Assembly (NCBI GenBank): GCA_947568835.1
Contig: OX387602.1
Coordinates: 6,604,570-6,668,569, forward strand
From: Protonemura montana
Lineage: Eukaryota; Arthropoda; Insecta; Plecoptera; Nemouridae
Reading direction: 5' to 3'
Length of the DNA stretch: 64,000 nucleotides
Positions 14,379 through 28,200 of this stretch are shown here, piece by piece. The notes beneath the pieces are model-generated. The model made no database searches, was not told where the DNA came from, and saw only the letters and a list, made by a program, of their open reading frames with translations. The position numbers and the translations under genes were made by a program. The stretch's first letter is position 1, and the number at the start of each line of letters is the position of its first letter.

Positions 14379-17300
14379 ATGGAGGCCGACGCAGAAGTGA
14401 CTGTCGAACAGCTGAAAGAGGAGGCGATGTTCGGGGTACTGGACATCGTTTTACTGACGGCCCTGCTCGCTGTGGGCGCTTGGTGGCTTCTGAAAAACAG
14501 ACAGTCCAAGCCGAAGACGGCGCCCACCAAATCTTACACAATACAGTAAGCGATCCCACTCTGTCAACAAACACTCCACAAGGCACTTGACAGAAGACAC
14601 GTGATATCATAACTAGCGATTTCCATTGCAGACAGACCCCAGTGACCACTCAGGCATCCGACAACTCCTTCGTGAAGAAGCTTAAGACTTCTGGTCGAAG
14701 TCTGGTCGTGTTTTATGGGAGTCAAACTGGCACCGGCGAAGAGTTTGCCGGACGTCTCGCTAAGGAAGGACTACGGTATCGGTTAAAGGGGATGGTTGCC
14801 GACCCCGAAGAGTGCGACATGGAGGAGTTGACCAGTTTGAAAGAGATTGAGAGCTCGTTGGCTGTGTTCTGCCTAGCGACGTACGGAGAGGGCGATCCCA
14901 CAGACAACGCGATGGAGTTTTACGAATGGCTGCAAAACACGAGCACAGATCTGTCTGGCCTCAACTATGCGGTAAGTGATGACCTTCTGCATCAATGAAA
15001 GTATATGTTATTTTATTGCCAATAGCATTACCAGCGTAAAAGAGTAAGCTGATGGCGTATCACAGCGTATTCTCTACATTGGTTAGGAAATATGGTGCGG
15101 CTCTGACGCATATTTCAAAGACGACCTGCGCGCATAACAATCGAACGTGCTAATTAAAGAAACAATTGCATGTGCCGATTCACAACGGATACCTTTTCCT
15201 CGGATCACGCAGCCGACGTAAAAGTGTCGGGATTATATCGACTGGATTGAAAAAGTCAATAGTATCTAGTGCCCATGACCTCTTTCCCCACGCATGAGAC
15301 GGCGGTGTGACATTTGCGGCGGACGAGGCATGTGTCCACTGCCAATGTCCGATAGTGTCGTCAGTGCGTGGCCTACGTGCCTTCGGCAGGCATTGAGCCT
15401 GCCTGCCGACAATGCCTCGGGGCAGCGTGACAATGCACAACACCTCAGCCCAGCGTGGTGAAAACACTGAACAACGCCGCGCGTATTGCCATTCATTGGC
15501 ACTGTCTCTGTCTCAATGCGCCGTGGCCACTTGAGTTGCATGTTTTCGCATCTTTTCGTGTTATGCAACTGCCAAAATAAAACAGCCGCTTGACGGTTCG
15601 GTAAAAAGTGTGCCGTTGATGTAAGCTTCCTGGAAAAACCTTGAAGCTTTAAATATACTCACACACGTACAATTGTGAGTGATCTGACCTCACGCATTAT
15701 GGTTCTAGAATATCCCGAGATTTACTTACAAAATCAGTGTCCGCCCTTCCCTTCCCAAAATCGGCGCTGAAAATAGACTTGGCAGTTGGCTCTCTGATTC
15801 CGAGTCATGGGTTCGATCACTATCACGAATTCGTAAAAAAAAAATAATAATAATAGATTTTATTGTCCGGAGATCAAGGTTGATATAAGACAGTGAGATA
15901 TCAATACAGCACACATTTGCTGTTTCACATAGTACAAATTTTAGAATACATTTTAAGAATACAAAAAGCACATCAATTCACATTTATCTACCAGCCCTTT
16001 TTTTAACACATATTTAAATGCTGGTAGATCCTGGAGACTAAATTAATTAAAGAAGCACATCCTTGTTCGGTTTTTATTGATTTTAATGATTTCCTTTTAA
16101 TGACTTAAATTAAAAAAACAAAAAAAAATGTACAAGCCATGAATCCCGTTAGGGATCGTCAGGATAGTACATAAAAGTAATATTAATAAAATACAGTTAT
16201 AATAAATACGATAAGAATGGTAGTAATAATGATAATAATAATTCTGATGGTTTAGTGGTAATACTAGTGTGGTAGGAACATACCTACAAACTGATTGTTG
16301 ATTGTATACTGGGGCTGTCTTTAAAATTAAGCATAAATAAAGAGCATTGATCTGATTGTGATGCACTAAATTTCAATTCCTTTTTGGCGATAAGGACAAT
16401 ATGTTGATGGCGCTCAGCATTATCCCGATAGGCCTTATTACAATATATGATATTACAATGTAAGATAGGCCTTATTATGCTAGTTAAAAACTCATCTCCA
16501 TGGTCACAGCCAATCGATACTTCCATATTTGTACATTTGGGGGTAAAGTTGTTATCACCATGGTAACAACCCTGAAACATTGTCTGTGATTGGCTGATCA
16601 TCTTTAAACTCTGAGGGTTAACTTAAGCTCTGCCTTGTGGTCTCAGCTCCAGACATTAAAATACTGGACCTGAGAGTGACTGAGGACCATTGGACCAAGA
16701 TCTTGGACCATTGATTATATTCATTTAATCATATAGGGCGGTTGTAATTTTTATGTTTGTTTCTAGGTATTCGGGCTGGGAAACAAGACGTACGAACACT
16801 ATAACGAGGTCGCTATGTATGTCGACAAACGCCTTGACGAGTTGGGGGCCACCAGGGTCTACGAATTGGGGCTGGGAGACGATGACGCCAAGTGAGTGTT
16901 TACCTTCTGTTGGTCTTCTGTCGACACTGAATCATTTTGTGGAATTGTAGATATTCATTATAATGACATATCGCTGTCCTTAATGAATTGCTATGATAGC
17001 AATTGTACTCAAGGACATTTTACAAGCCATAGGAGCAAATTTGCAACATCCTATATTGAACTTATGTTGCATAACGTAGCTAAGGTTCAGAATAACGAAC
17101 TATTATAAATTTATCATAATAGTTCAGGTAGCAGAATAAGGAAGTACTTCCATCTTTGGAAAACAAAAAAAAGGTTATTAGTAGAAAAATTGTTAAGAAC
17201 ATGTACCATACTGAGCTGTTTTTCCCAGTACATTTTTTTACAATAGGTTCTTTTAACTTTTATATTTTTTAATATTATTCATGAATGACATATCTGCACA

Positions 17301-20300
17301 GTCCAAGCTGGACTGATAGTCCAGTTGCACATGGACTGCAGTGGTGTGCAGTGGTACAATTTGTAAAATTTTATGCATCCATAATGATGATCATGCCCTC
17401 CTATGGAGCCTACCGAAAGTTCTTTTGCAGTTTCTTACACTGACCAGTTGCAGAGTCTTTGAGAAGGGTCAGAACTACAGAGAGTGGCCCTGTCTCTCTC
17501 TTAGGTAGTAGTTAGTTTTTCTTCAGCAAATCTAGTTTACTTTGTTCACAATCAGAAGAATGAGGGAAGTTCACAGTCTTACAAAGAAATTTTAATTATT
17601 TGATGCCAAGGTGGAAGGAGAAAGAAAATAACAAAGTAATTTTTTACAACGGCAAACACATGTGTTAGTTTTGTCTTAATTAAGCCAGTCGTACTTTACG
17701 TTAACGTCTATGTTACGGTTTTCCCAAGTCAAGCTGTCATTCACATAAAATTTGCTAAAAAATTCAACAGTATTGATCATTACAATTCCCAAAAATTCTC
17801 ATAAAGTAAAAATGTTAAACACATTCGCTTGCAGCATTGAAGATGATTTCATCACATGGAAAGACAAATTCTGGCCGGCAGTATGCGATTACTTTGGCAT
17901 CGAGTCTACAGGCGAAGACGTCAGTGTTCGCCAGTACCAACTGACAGAACACGTAGAAATTGATCCGGAACGCGTTTACACCGGAGAAATTGCCCGCCTT
18001 TCTTCGCTGAAAAATCAAAGACCGTAAGTCAGTGAAAGACGAGATAAATTTAAAAAACATATTTGCTCGGGGATTGAATGACTTCGAGCACTTTGTTTTC
18101 CAGGCCCTTCGATGCAAAGAATCCATTCCTCTCTCTGATCAAAGTCAATCGGGAATTGCACAAGAATGGTGAGCGCTCGTGCATGCATCTGGAGTTTGAC
18201 ATCGAGGGATCCAAGATGCGATACGATACAGGTACCTGCCAGCCTTGACTATACATTATTAAGAAAATAACTCTGACAGTGTTGTTTGCTTGATGTCATT
18301 GTCAGATAATGCAATCTGATCACCACGTGTCTTAAAAAGTACTGGAAATAACTTCTCATACTTGACTGAATTTTTAATTCCGTTTTAATCTTTTTGTAAT
18401 CTTAATAATAATCGTGATATCTCCTTTATCAGAGGGAAGACCTTCAAACTGCTTTCATTACTTGAGAAGGATAATCGTGCTTGACCTGACAATCACGATC
18501 TGCAAATCTCGATGAAACAAATGAGACTTAACGCGTGTATGCTTTTCCGTAGGGGACCATGTGGCTGTTTATCCGGTGAATGATGCTGATCTCGTGAACA
18601 AACTCGGCAAACTTCTTGAAGTCGATCTTGACACTGTCTTTACTCTCACCAACACGGATGGTACGTATAGTGTTTCGTGCAATACTAATACCTCATTTAA
18701 AAGTCATCGATTACCGTTGCCACTACTTGTTCAACAGATGCAAAAAACATAACAAAAAGATTAAATCACTGTAATCAAGTGCGTATCATTAATGGTCTAA
18801 TAGGTAACTATTTGGTAGTGGCTTGTTGCTATGGTAATAATTGATTTATGCATGCCCTGTGTGATAATGATGTGTCATGCTTATTTTGTGACTAGGATAC
18901 TCGGAATGTAGTTGCTATCGAAGGTCTTATAAAAGTAGCTAGACTCAATCTAGACACAATGGCCTTTTTAGTATGTATATTTTTCATTGAGCAAATTATT
19001 CAAAAATTATGATAAATTATAATGTCATGAAATAAAAATGCCATTTATCTTCTTAATAACAAATACTTAAATTTAAAAAAATTGACCAAATTCAATTCCT
19101 AGTCGTATCTGGAAGTTGTAAAAAATCTTCACCATTATGAGAAATGGTCATTGTGTACCTATGGTATATTTCTGTGCCTGATGGAATCTTAAATTTCAGA
19201 GGAGTCGAGCAAGAAGCATCCGTTCCCATGCCCATGCTCATACCGTACGGCGCTGACTCACTACATGGATATCACGTGCAATCCGCGCACGCACATCCTG
19301 AAGGAGCTAATTGACTACACCAAGGATCCTGCTGAGCAGGAGAAATTGCGGCTCATGTCCGGTACAAGCGCTGAGGGCAAGCAACTCTACAACCAATGGA
19401 TCATCCAAGACAACCGCAACATCGTACACATAATCGAAGACCTGCCTTCGTGCCGACCGGAGCTCGACCACATATGTGAACTGCTACCAAGACTGCAAGC
19501 TCGATACTACTCGATATCATCGTCGCCAAAGGTAGCTACTGCAAGACATTCATGGGTGTCAAGACCATGGCTTGAGTGCAACAGAAATGCCAAACTTAAA
19601 ATAAATACCTAGCTATCACAAATATATCGCTGTATCATCAATAATCGATGTACCTCGTTTACAAATTTTGTAATTTTGTAATTTTGTAATTTTGGTTCAT
19701 AACAGAACCACCATAATTTCAAGAATTATCTACATAAAATCTAGGATTAACTAATAATAGGCTCTCGTTCTGTTTACATGACAAAACAAGTTTTTGTTGT
19801 TGTTGTTTCTGTCAGCCAGTTACTGCTTATAAAACTAACACCAATAATATCCAACCTCCCACTCAAAGGACACAATACATTGCAGCTGTTCCCAACCACT
19901 GTGCACGTGACGGCTGTGCTGGTCAAGTACGAGACACCGACGGGACGCACAAACAAGGGTGTGGCCACAAGCTGGTTGGCACTCAAGCAGCCAAGCGACG
20001 GTACCAAGCATGTGGCTCCCATCTACATCCGGCGGTCCCAGTTCCGTCTGCCCACCAGGCCACAGACTCCTATCATCATGATCGGGCCCGGCACTGGGCT
20101 TGCACCCTTCCGTGGGTTCATTCAGGAGCGAGACTTCTGTCGAGAGGAGGGTGAGTGTGCGACGACGTTGCTTGTTAGGACATTTACCAGTCTATTTTGT
20201 TCGTATTGGTCAAATAAACGTTATTGTGGAATTTAGCCAGCCTTTAGGTTTTTTCCTTGGGGCTAACCCAAAATCACAAATGATGAGGAATGTTAATCAA

Positions 20301-21496
20301 TTGTCAACGAACGACACTGAGAGTAGTGGTTGTGACAGGTAAGGACAGGTAATGCTTCAATGAGGCACAAATAGTGCATGCATTTATAAATGATAAAATG
20401 CCATGGAAGCAGATGTAGACTGGCAGATGTGTGACTGCCTGATATATTTTTCATTTTTCATTGTTCCAAGACACTTTAAAAACCTAGTGGTCACATTATG
20501 AGGCGTAAATGCAAGAATTGTATCAGCAACACAAATGTTTTCTGTCTAAGATCTTTGCATTATAAACCTAGCTCTCTTCATCTTGCTTCCACAAACAATT
20601 TCACAATAGAAATGTTGTTGTAGAATTGTTAGTGCCATAAAAAGCTGGACATGCGTGATGGAAAAAGGGAAGTGGAGTGGTTACGGAACTTACCGAGAGA
20701 AGCAAAGCGATAGTGGTAAACCATGATAGAAACTTGGGTTGGTTAACGTTTCGGCTTAATAATTACACAAGTTATCTATTGCGGTTACCTACCATCACTT
20801 ACCTTCTCTAGGTAAGTTCCATAACCTCTCCACTTTCCTCTTCGGATACTTTCTCAATTAAAAATCATTATTTTTCTAAATGTTTTACAATTTTCTAGTA
20901 AAATAAAAATATTACATTTCTTTTTCAGGAAAACCGGTTGGCGACACAATTCTGTTCTTTGGATGTCGTAAGAAGGCAGAAGACTTCCTGTATGAGGAAG
21001 AACTGGAATCGTTTGTGAAAAAAGGATTGCTCAAGGTACAAGTCCTTCGCATTACAACGCTATTTCCAAATATTCAATTACGACATAGATGAATTTATTA
21101 AGACACAAAAAATAAACAAGCTTTTTTTGCGTCATTACAGATGCATGTAGCGTTTTCTCGAGACCAGGCTGAAAAACAATATGTCACACACCTGCTTGAG
21201 AAGAATGTTGACGAAATCTGGAGAGTAATTGGGGAAAACAATGGACATCTCTACATTTGCGGGTAAGTGACAAAGCAGGCTACTTTAGCCAGAGTGCTCA
21301 AATGAGAGTAAGAGGACCAAATTGTCAACTAACAGATCTTTCTTCTTACAGAGATGCAAGAACAATGGCAAGAGATGTACACAACATCGTTCTGAAGGTC
21401 GTTCAAGAAAAGGGGAACATGACGGAGGCCCAGGCAGCCGTCTATGTCAAGAAGATGGAAGCGCAGAAAAGATACTCAGCAGACGTTTGGAGCTAG
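14379..21496 (+). CDS. Cpr: NADPH-cytochrome P450 reductase (CPR/POR)
   Basis: Transfers electrons from NADPH through FAD and FMN to microsomal cytochromes P450 and heme oxygenase; it is anchored in the ER membrane facing the cytosol. Exons: 14379-14545, 14632-14971, 16767-16891, 17835-18023, 18104-18231, 18553-18660, 19200-19531, 19886-20150, 20929-21035, 21141-21262 and 21352-21496. The sum is 2028 bases, or 675 residues, close to the usual ~678. Visible features: membrane anchor at about residues 18-38 ([19 protein letters not shown]), FMN loop [10 protein letters not shown] (84-93), [15 protein letters not shown] site [14 protein letters not shown] site [23 protein letters not shown], and the C-terminal DVWS with the Trp that stacks on FAD. 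All splice phases agree, with no frameshift or missing key residue. Intron 2 (14972-16766) contains a SINE, and intron 8 (20151-20928) a MITE-like hairpin. Confidence 0.98.
15779..15857 (+). mobile_element. tRNA-derived SINE fragment in reductase intron 2
   Basis: TTGGCAGTTGGC resembles a pol III A box. About 30 bases later GGGTTCGATCAC (15809-15820) matches a B box. An A-rich tail with AAT units follows at 15835-15857. This layout is that of a short tRNA-head SINE; the body 5' of 15779 is not delimited. Confidence 0.5.
20661..20845. mobile_element. MITE-like inverted repeat in reductase intron 8
   Basis: The left arm (GGGAAGTGGAGTGGTTACGG followed by AACTTACCGAGAG) is the near reverse complement of the right arm (CTCTAGGTAAGTTCC then ATAACCTCTCCACTTTCCTC). 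The interior, about 100 bases, is non-coding. A related arm occurs at 22612-22650, so this is a dispersed family. Confidence 0.6.
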
Positions 21497-22216
21497 TCGC
21501 TTACAACGCTTCTACGCCAGCCAGACATTGTCAACGGTTTTAACGTTAAATTATTACTGAGTTCTATGCAGAGCACAAGTCCACTCGCGAGCTGTTAAGA
21601 ATTTGCTTCAAACCAGAGAACAAGGATGTGGAGAAGAGCACGCTTGCCTTTTAATTTTTAAGTCACTGACAAGTAAAAATGTCATCTGCTGATTGATAGT
21701 CATTTTCAGATTGCTATTTTCACTTAAGTCCAGTCAGCATATTTGGTCAGGAGAGCCAGCATTTTAAACAGACCACATAACAGTAAAACACTGCTGAGAT
21801 AGATACATTTTTTAAGAATTTGGTAATCAAGTGTCAGGCAATGGATTTATTTTTAAACACAAAAGAACAATTATTTGTTCAATAGAGAAAATGTACGACT
21901 TTTATTGACGGTTATTGACAATCATTGGAGATCGATAGGTGCTGAAAAAAATCCTTGACCACATAATGATAATGATATTGTATCAAGATGAATGTAGTTG
22001 TATTTACCAACTAAGAAAAGCATTTTAAACAATCTGCAACAGAAGTTTTGTCTTTCTTAGGTTATAACGCCTACTGATGAACTATCTAATCGCCAAAATA
22101 ATCACTTGAAAGTGGTCAACTTATTTGATCAGGCTGCCTGCCTTGATTGATCAAACTAGTTTCCAGCGCTGCCTTACGTTACATAGACTGTAAGTTCTTC
22201 CGAATATTCATTCCAA

Positions 22217-22222
22217 AATAAA
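22217..22222 (+). terminator. Candidate poly(A) signal of the P450 reductase gene
   Basis: AATAAA on the plus strand about 720 bases after the stop codon. It is the first canonical hexamer I noticed in this 3' flank. Confidence 0.5.
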
Positions 22223-22611
22223 ACTATGAAATTAATATATTTAAAATTGTGATGAGCAGCTAGAACAATGAAGTCGAAAATATCGAAATGGGCAACAAAT
22301 GAAATTGTTACGTTTGCAACTAAAACATTGTTTCTTGTTTATAAATTGATTGAATTTTTAAATAAATACAAACTATATTTTGAATTGGTTTTTCATTCCA
22401 TCTTTGAGGGTCTGCCAATTTTCCACACAACCGCATCACGCATGTCCACACTTTTGGTAAAGTTCATCTGACCTAGTTACTAGCCAACTTAGCAAGGTGG
22501 AGCTTTTGAGGACTGAAACATAAATCATACCAGTTGCTACAATCGCTCCTTAAAGTGAATCTAATCTGTTTGCGTAACTTATTTTAATATAGGGGTGAAC
22601 GGTTATAAAGA

Positions 22612-22652
22612 GAGGGGAAAGTGGAGAAGTGACGGAACTTAAGCTGGTTCAT
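22612..22652. repeat. Second copy of the reductase-intron MITE arm
   Basis: GAGGGGAAAGTGGAGAAGTG then ACGGAACTTAA resembles the left arm of the 20661-20845 element. No matching right arm was seen nearby, so this is a fragment. Confidence 0.45.
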
Positions 22653-25213
22653 GGGTCTCCTCTCACCGCTGTTTGGAGGGGTAATGAATTATCTTAATTA
22701 GACAAATAATGTCAATGAAACTGATATCCACGGAAATCAATGTGCATGAAGTATGAAACGTAAAAAAAATTATGTTTTTGGTGATTATTATTAAAGGTTT
22801 CAGCATTAAAAAGCTGGCAGAGTTTTTTACACATTTTAACCCCAGTAAAAACAATAATTTTATTTTGAATTAGATAAGCAAGATGTCTAAAAACTTGTTA
22901 TTATCTCAAGATTAGTATTGTTTGTGTACTAAAAAATTGCAAATTACTCAACCTTATTACTTCTTGGGAAACCGCAGGCGACAACGAAAAATTCGTTTTT
23001 CCGAGTTTCCCACACATTTATTTATTTAGTATTTTATTAGTGACACAGCAACACCTAAAAATAAAAATAAGCAAACAGATTTGCTCTAATGTCGATTCTC
23101 ACGTCCCCTATGTTGCCATAACAAGAGAAACGGAATGATGGTGGTAATAGGAAGTTTAAACATGAGTTCATGTTTTGGCCTTTACACTTGTTGAAAGATG
23201 ACATCGTTGTGAGATACATGGATAAAGAAAGTCAAATCAACTATTTTAATTAGCTTATTTAACGCGAGGACAGAACGCAAAATGAAAAATGTGGCTATCC
23301 ATCATGTATTTGTGCTCAAAACACTGTTACACTGCTCACTGCTCTACACACCGAGTTGGCAGTCTGGTAGTAAGGGTACTGTAACGGTAAGGGAAAAGGG
23401 TAAGGGAAAGACATTCTAGGCAAAGAAATCAGTCAACCTCACAATCTTAATAATTTTTAACTTCCAAATATATTTAAATAATAATGAATTAGTCATACAG
23501 TAAGTACTAATATGTACAAAAGAACTTCAAAGCTAGGACAAGTTCTATGATTCAACTAGCAGAAGCTAATTAGCTGAACGAAACCCATCTTGAAAATACA
23601 TTATCCTTAGCCGAAAGGGACCTGAACAAGTGTACGAAAAATGATGCATTGTAAAAAAGTTATTTAATGTCCTCTATTTCTCCTACATACTTGTGTTCTA
23701 CACATGCTCCTCTTACTAAACAACAAAAAATGTATCTCTCTGCACATTGCACGTTGCAAAATCGCTGCCTATTAAAGGCCATACATCGCTCGTCACATAA
23801 CATCTTTTTAGAAATTGTTATAAAATTATGGTTCAAAAATTCCATTTTTTTGGTTACTCAAGCAAGTACCAAAGCTGGACAGTAACACCAAAAAATCCAT
23901 AAATTTGTTATTTTCTCATCATATAGTAAATAGAAATCTGCAAATGCTATGCCCTACCAAGTAACTTTGTTCATCACCATACATTGCAGGGTGGGGTGTA
24001 TATTGAATCAAATATAAAATTCACCGCCGTTTCCCTGAGCAAATTATTTGTATTTCTCGTTTATTAAAATCGCTATAGTAGTTTATCATAAGATCACAAC
24101 TCATCCTTCTAATTTATAACCGAAACGACACCTGGCATTTAATATAAGGGAGGACACTATCTCGGTGTAACTGCCGCAAAGCCGTGATACCTACTAGACA
24201 TCGCTAACTTCTCGCAGAATCGCAACACTTGTCTCATTGCCCCTTTCTATTGAATTGACTCGACGTCATCACCGAATAGCAAACAGACGTAGAAAACCCC
24301 TTCATCATTCACGAGTAGAGAAAGCATCGTGAAGTAAGTAAAGTAAAATGTACCCTTTTTACACAGTATAAAGTGTTTTTTAAGCCGGCTAGAGAAAGAA
24401 AGGGCCGCCGACCGTATGAAAGTAGACTACACAACTAGAACCAACAGCACAAGAACATAACAACTCTTACAAGAACGATAAACTCTAAGTACTACTATAT
24501 ATACACATATAATATGTACACGAGTTACGTTTTCAAAATAAACTGCCGCAACAATATTCGCAAACGTCTGGGCACTTAATTTCCTGCGGTTCTCTTACAA
24601 TAAAACCGATCAAATGTCATTTTGATATCGATATTGGGAACAATACAATTTTCAAGTTGAGCTACTAGTGAATTCATACTGTTTGCTAGAACAATAGTAC
24701 ATTATAATATTTATGTAAGTAATTAAAGGATCTAAATTTATGTTAACAATCACAATCAATAGTATTTAATGACTTGAGCATGGGTCCAAATTATAAAATG
24801 TCATTAGACAAGTAAATTGTTATCCAAATCACAAAAGAAAAAAATAATAACGAGAAGCGTAAGGCTTGCCATTAAGTGAGCTTCAGCTCAAGAAATATTT
24901 TGTATCTCAACTTTCATCATATTATGGCCAGTAAAAACCCTAGCATTTCTACTAATCGATATGAACAAATCAACGGAAAGAATCATACTCAGTTTAGATA
25001 AAGTAGACATGTCACATGAGTCTAAAAACCATAATCATATTCACAATCGATTTACCTAACAGTGCAAAATAATGGCATTACTTAAACAGTTAAAAAAACT
25101 CGATACTTTAGCAAATTGAATTGATTTGGGAACTTGAGCGGCATGCACCGTGACTGACATCTAGACCATTGGGGAGCACCAGACTAGCTCACTCAGCAGA
25201 CCGGAAGAACGCT

Positions 25214-28200
25214 TCACGCGGAGATGAGAGCGGGATCTGCCGGTGCTTCTTCTGTCGTCGGCTCCGGCTCTTCCGAGGGCTCATCCCACTCTGCATAGCC
25301 TCTGTCCACTAGCTCACGGTTTACTACCAGCACCTGGTAGGAAAAACGCAGTCAGAAACCTTCCAGCATATAAAATAAGTACAAAACGGCATGCCTTGAG
25401 AGATTTCAGACTGGTTCAGGCTTGATTCACTTATGCATTGGCATGACGCAGATTATTTTAGAATTCTTTCTAAGCTTAGGTAAACAACAAGTGTGGATCT
25501 ACTCTTGCACAGAAATGACCAATGAGCTTAGTTAGTTTTAGACATTATTTTGCGCAGTCCAAATTACATCTCTAGACCAACAATAAGTGGTCCTTTAATG
25601 CCTTCACCTTAAGAAGGAACTGTAATGTGAAAATACAGCTACACCCCATTAATTGACTCTCTAGCCATACAAGAAAACCCAGGCACGTTTTAAAATGAGA
25701 AAGAAATTACTCTCACCTGTGCCCCCTGAATGGAGTAGAGAAATACGACTGGCACGCCGTCGTTGGCATATCCGTATATCTGGGCCTGCAGAACCTGCCC
25801 GTGCGTCAGCTCTTCGACAAAAGACAACGCTTCATACGGCCAGACGCCATCACGCGGCTTAACATTGGCCAGGTAGCACTCTGCGGCCTGGAAGGGCAGT
25901 GCGATGAAGTCCGACCGGATCTGACGCAGCAGTGTATTGTCTACAGTCTGGTAGCCACCGTAATCGATGAATTTAACGTCGCTAGTTGCAGAGTCGGGGC
26001 TTGAGGACATGACCTGCGCGCGGTACCAGCCGCCCATCGTTGGAGCAACACAGATTGCAGACGCTGAAATGGAGCAGTGCAAACGTTGCAAATCTGTGGC
26101 GATTAAGTGTTGTGTGCCGAGGTGACCAGGAAAAATTTGGCATGTAAGAATGGCATTTAATGCTTTATTGGAGGTGCATAGGAGTTGTGAGGAAAGCCCC
26201 CTTTCCTCAGGAGGTTTATTTACTAACCTCACATACAGTGGTTAAGATAGAGCATCAAACCTAAGGAAGTGAGAAGCCCTTGTAGGTGAATTAGATAGAA
26301 ACTATGTCAGTTTTAGCTTCTTTGGTCCATGATGAACAATTGGCAAGTCCTTCCAAACTGATTTTTTGTAATCGTGGCATCAACCAACTAATGCCATGAA
26401 ACTTTCTGACTAGCAAAGGCTTATTTATTAGTATTGCGCCATATAAATAGTTAAGGTGCAATTAGGTTGTTGAGGAAGATGAAAAATATAGGGAAATTAA
26501 TTATACATTTTTTGTTCGCTCTTAAGACACAAGACAACATACAAATAGCATCCCTTTTTAGTATCATTACCCAATTTAATCTTAAATTAAGTAGCCAACA
26601 AGTTAAGAGAATCCCCGGCTGAGAGATTAACAGACTGCACAAAGATAATTACTTTCTAAAGTAAAGGTAATCAGGTTTTTTTCTCAGTAAGCCAAAGGCT
26701 GTTTGCAGATATAAGCAGTATCTTCACTGTTGCAAGAGGGCAATACTGTCGGCTCACTACCACCTACCCCATCTAAACCTTGCCAGCTGGGATTACCTTC
26801 AATCGGCAATGGCAACGCCGGCGCTGCAGAGTCATTGTAGCAGTAGTTCATGCAGAGGTTGAGTCGATTCAGCGCCGGGTACGTTGGGTGTGTTGGCTGC
26901 TGCAGGAAGAAGTGGCCTGGGGTGACCAAGCTCGACAGTATCACATCATTGTTGACGCCCTCGATCAGTTGCAGCTGGAAGCTATCAGGCACCGGGGGGT
27001 ACGCGATTGATGGGCTCGCAAAGCTCACTTGGTCCAACGTCACATTCGGGTAGCGCTTGATTGGAAACTTGAGCCGGATCATTTCCAGCGCGTTCTCAAT
27101 GTCCAGTTGAGATCCTGGAAGGGTAGATCGCATCGGTTTTCACTTCGAAAAGCGCCAAAGGTAGTGGAAGTAATGTTTGACTTTCCGTCACCAAGAGCAC
27201 TTATGAAAACCAAGGTTGATGTTCGTTTATTGAAACAAGCAAAACTATCTACTGAATTATCGTTACCACCAAACAGAAAGCACGTATTACATTTAACGAG
27301 CCGTAACTTCATTCAAATACTATCGACTTCACAATAGCTAACAGAAGAATTCCAGGCTGCAACAATGTAACTCTACAAGTACATCAAATGGAAGACTCTA
27401 ACAGTCAACAGGTGCTTTCAAATTGTCAATCATTTGAAATACAATGCCCTATAAACCAAACACAAGCACATGCATTTAATTTTTTTATCGTTATTTGAAT
27501 TGGCCATTAAAATATGCCAAATCCACGACTAATGCTTAGGCGTGGCAGTGAGCAAATACCAACCACGACCCGAAACACGTAAAAACTTCTTACCTTCGAT
27601 GGCACATATCTTGAGCTTGTGCGTATCTGGATGCCGCTTGATGAGTATGCTGGCGTGCGTCTTGGTCTTAATCTGGTGCACAAACAGCCCGTGTCGTCCG
27701 ATGAGCCTCCCAACCAGCAACTGCGGCAGCACAAACTCGTAGACTGTCGTCGTGGGTGCGTCCCCTGCCACGGAGCTGCCGCTGACGGGCGTGCGCGAAG
27801 GTGGCGTGGCCACATCGCTGCATCCCTTGCCACTGTCGCTGGAGCCCTGTGCGGGGAAGTCGGGTTAGCGCGGTACGATGTTGTGTCGATGCGAGACAAG
27901 CGATTCTGGGCTCCACCATTGCGTCATATCAGATGCAATATTTAGGCAGAACTTGACAGCTTTGATCCTGTCCAAGGTTAAAGTTGGGCTAATTATCTAC
28001 AATTGTAAGCAAACATTCATAGGTGAGTGCCACACGCAAAAGGCTTCAAGCTACCGAAAAGTTTAAAACAAAAAAAGCTTTTTAAGGTCTTTAGAAAATC
28101 TGATTTAGCTGCTCAAAGCAAAGATTGCTATAATTTCCCTAACCTCTGGAAAGATGGACCAAGTAAATATCAAGGCTATATGCTTCTTTTTACTGTTTCT

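Larger units (their letters stand above)
21497..25213. other. Convergent 3' flanks of the reductase and AKAP1 genes
   Basis: About 3.7 kb with no recognisable exon. The left part is 3' UTR of the reductase. The right part (about 23.0-25.2 kb) may be a long AKAP1 3' UTR on the minus strand, with AATAAA complements at 23017-23026. A short stretch near 24990-25040 resembles the MITE family seen at 40.2 and 46.3 kb. Confidence 0.4.
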
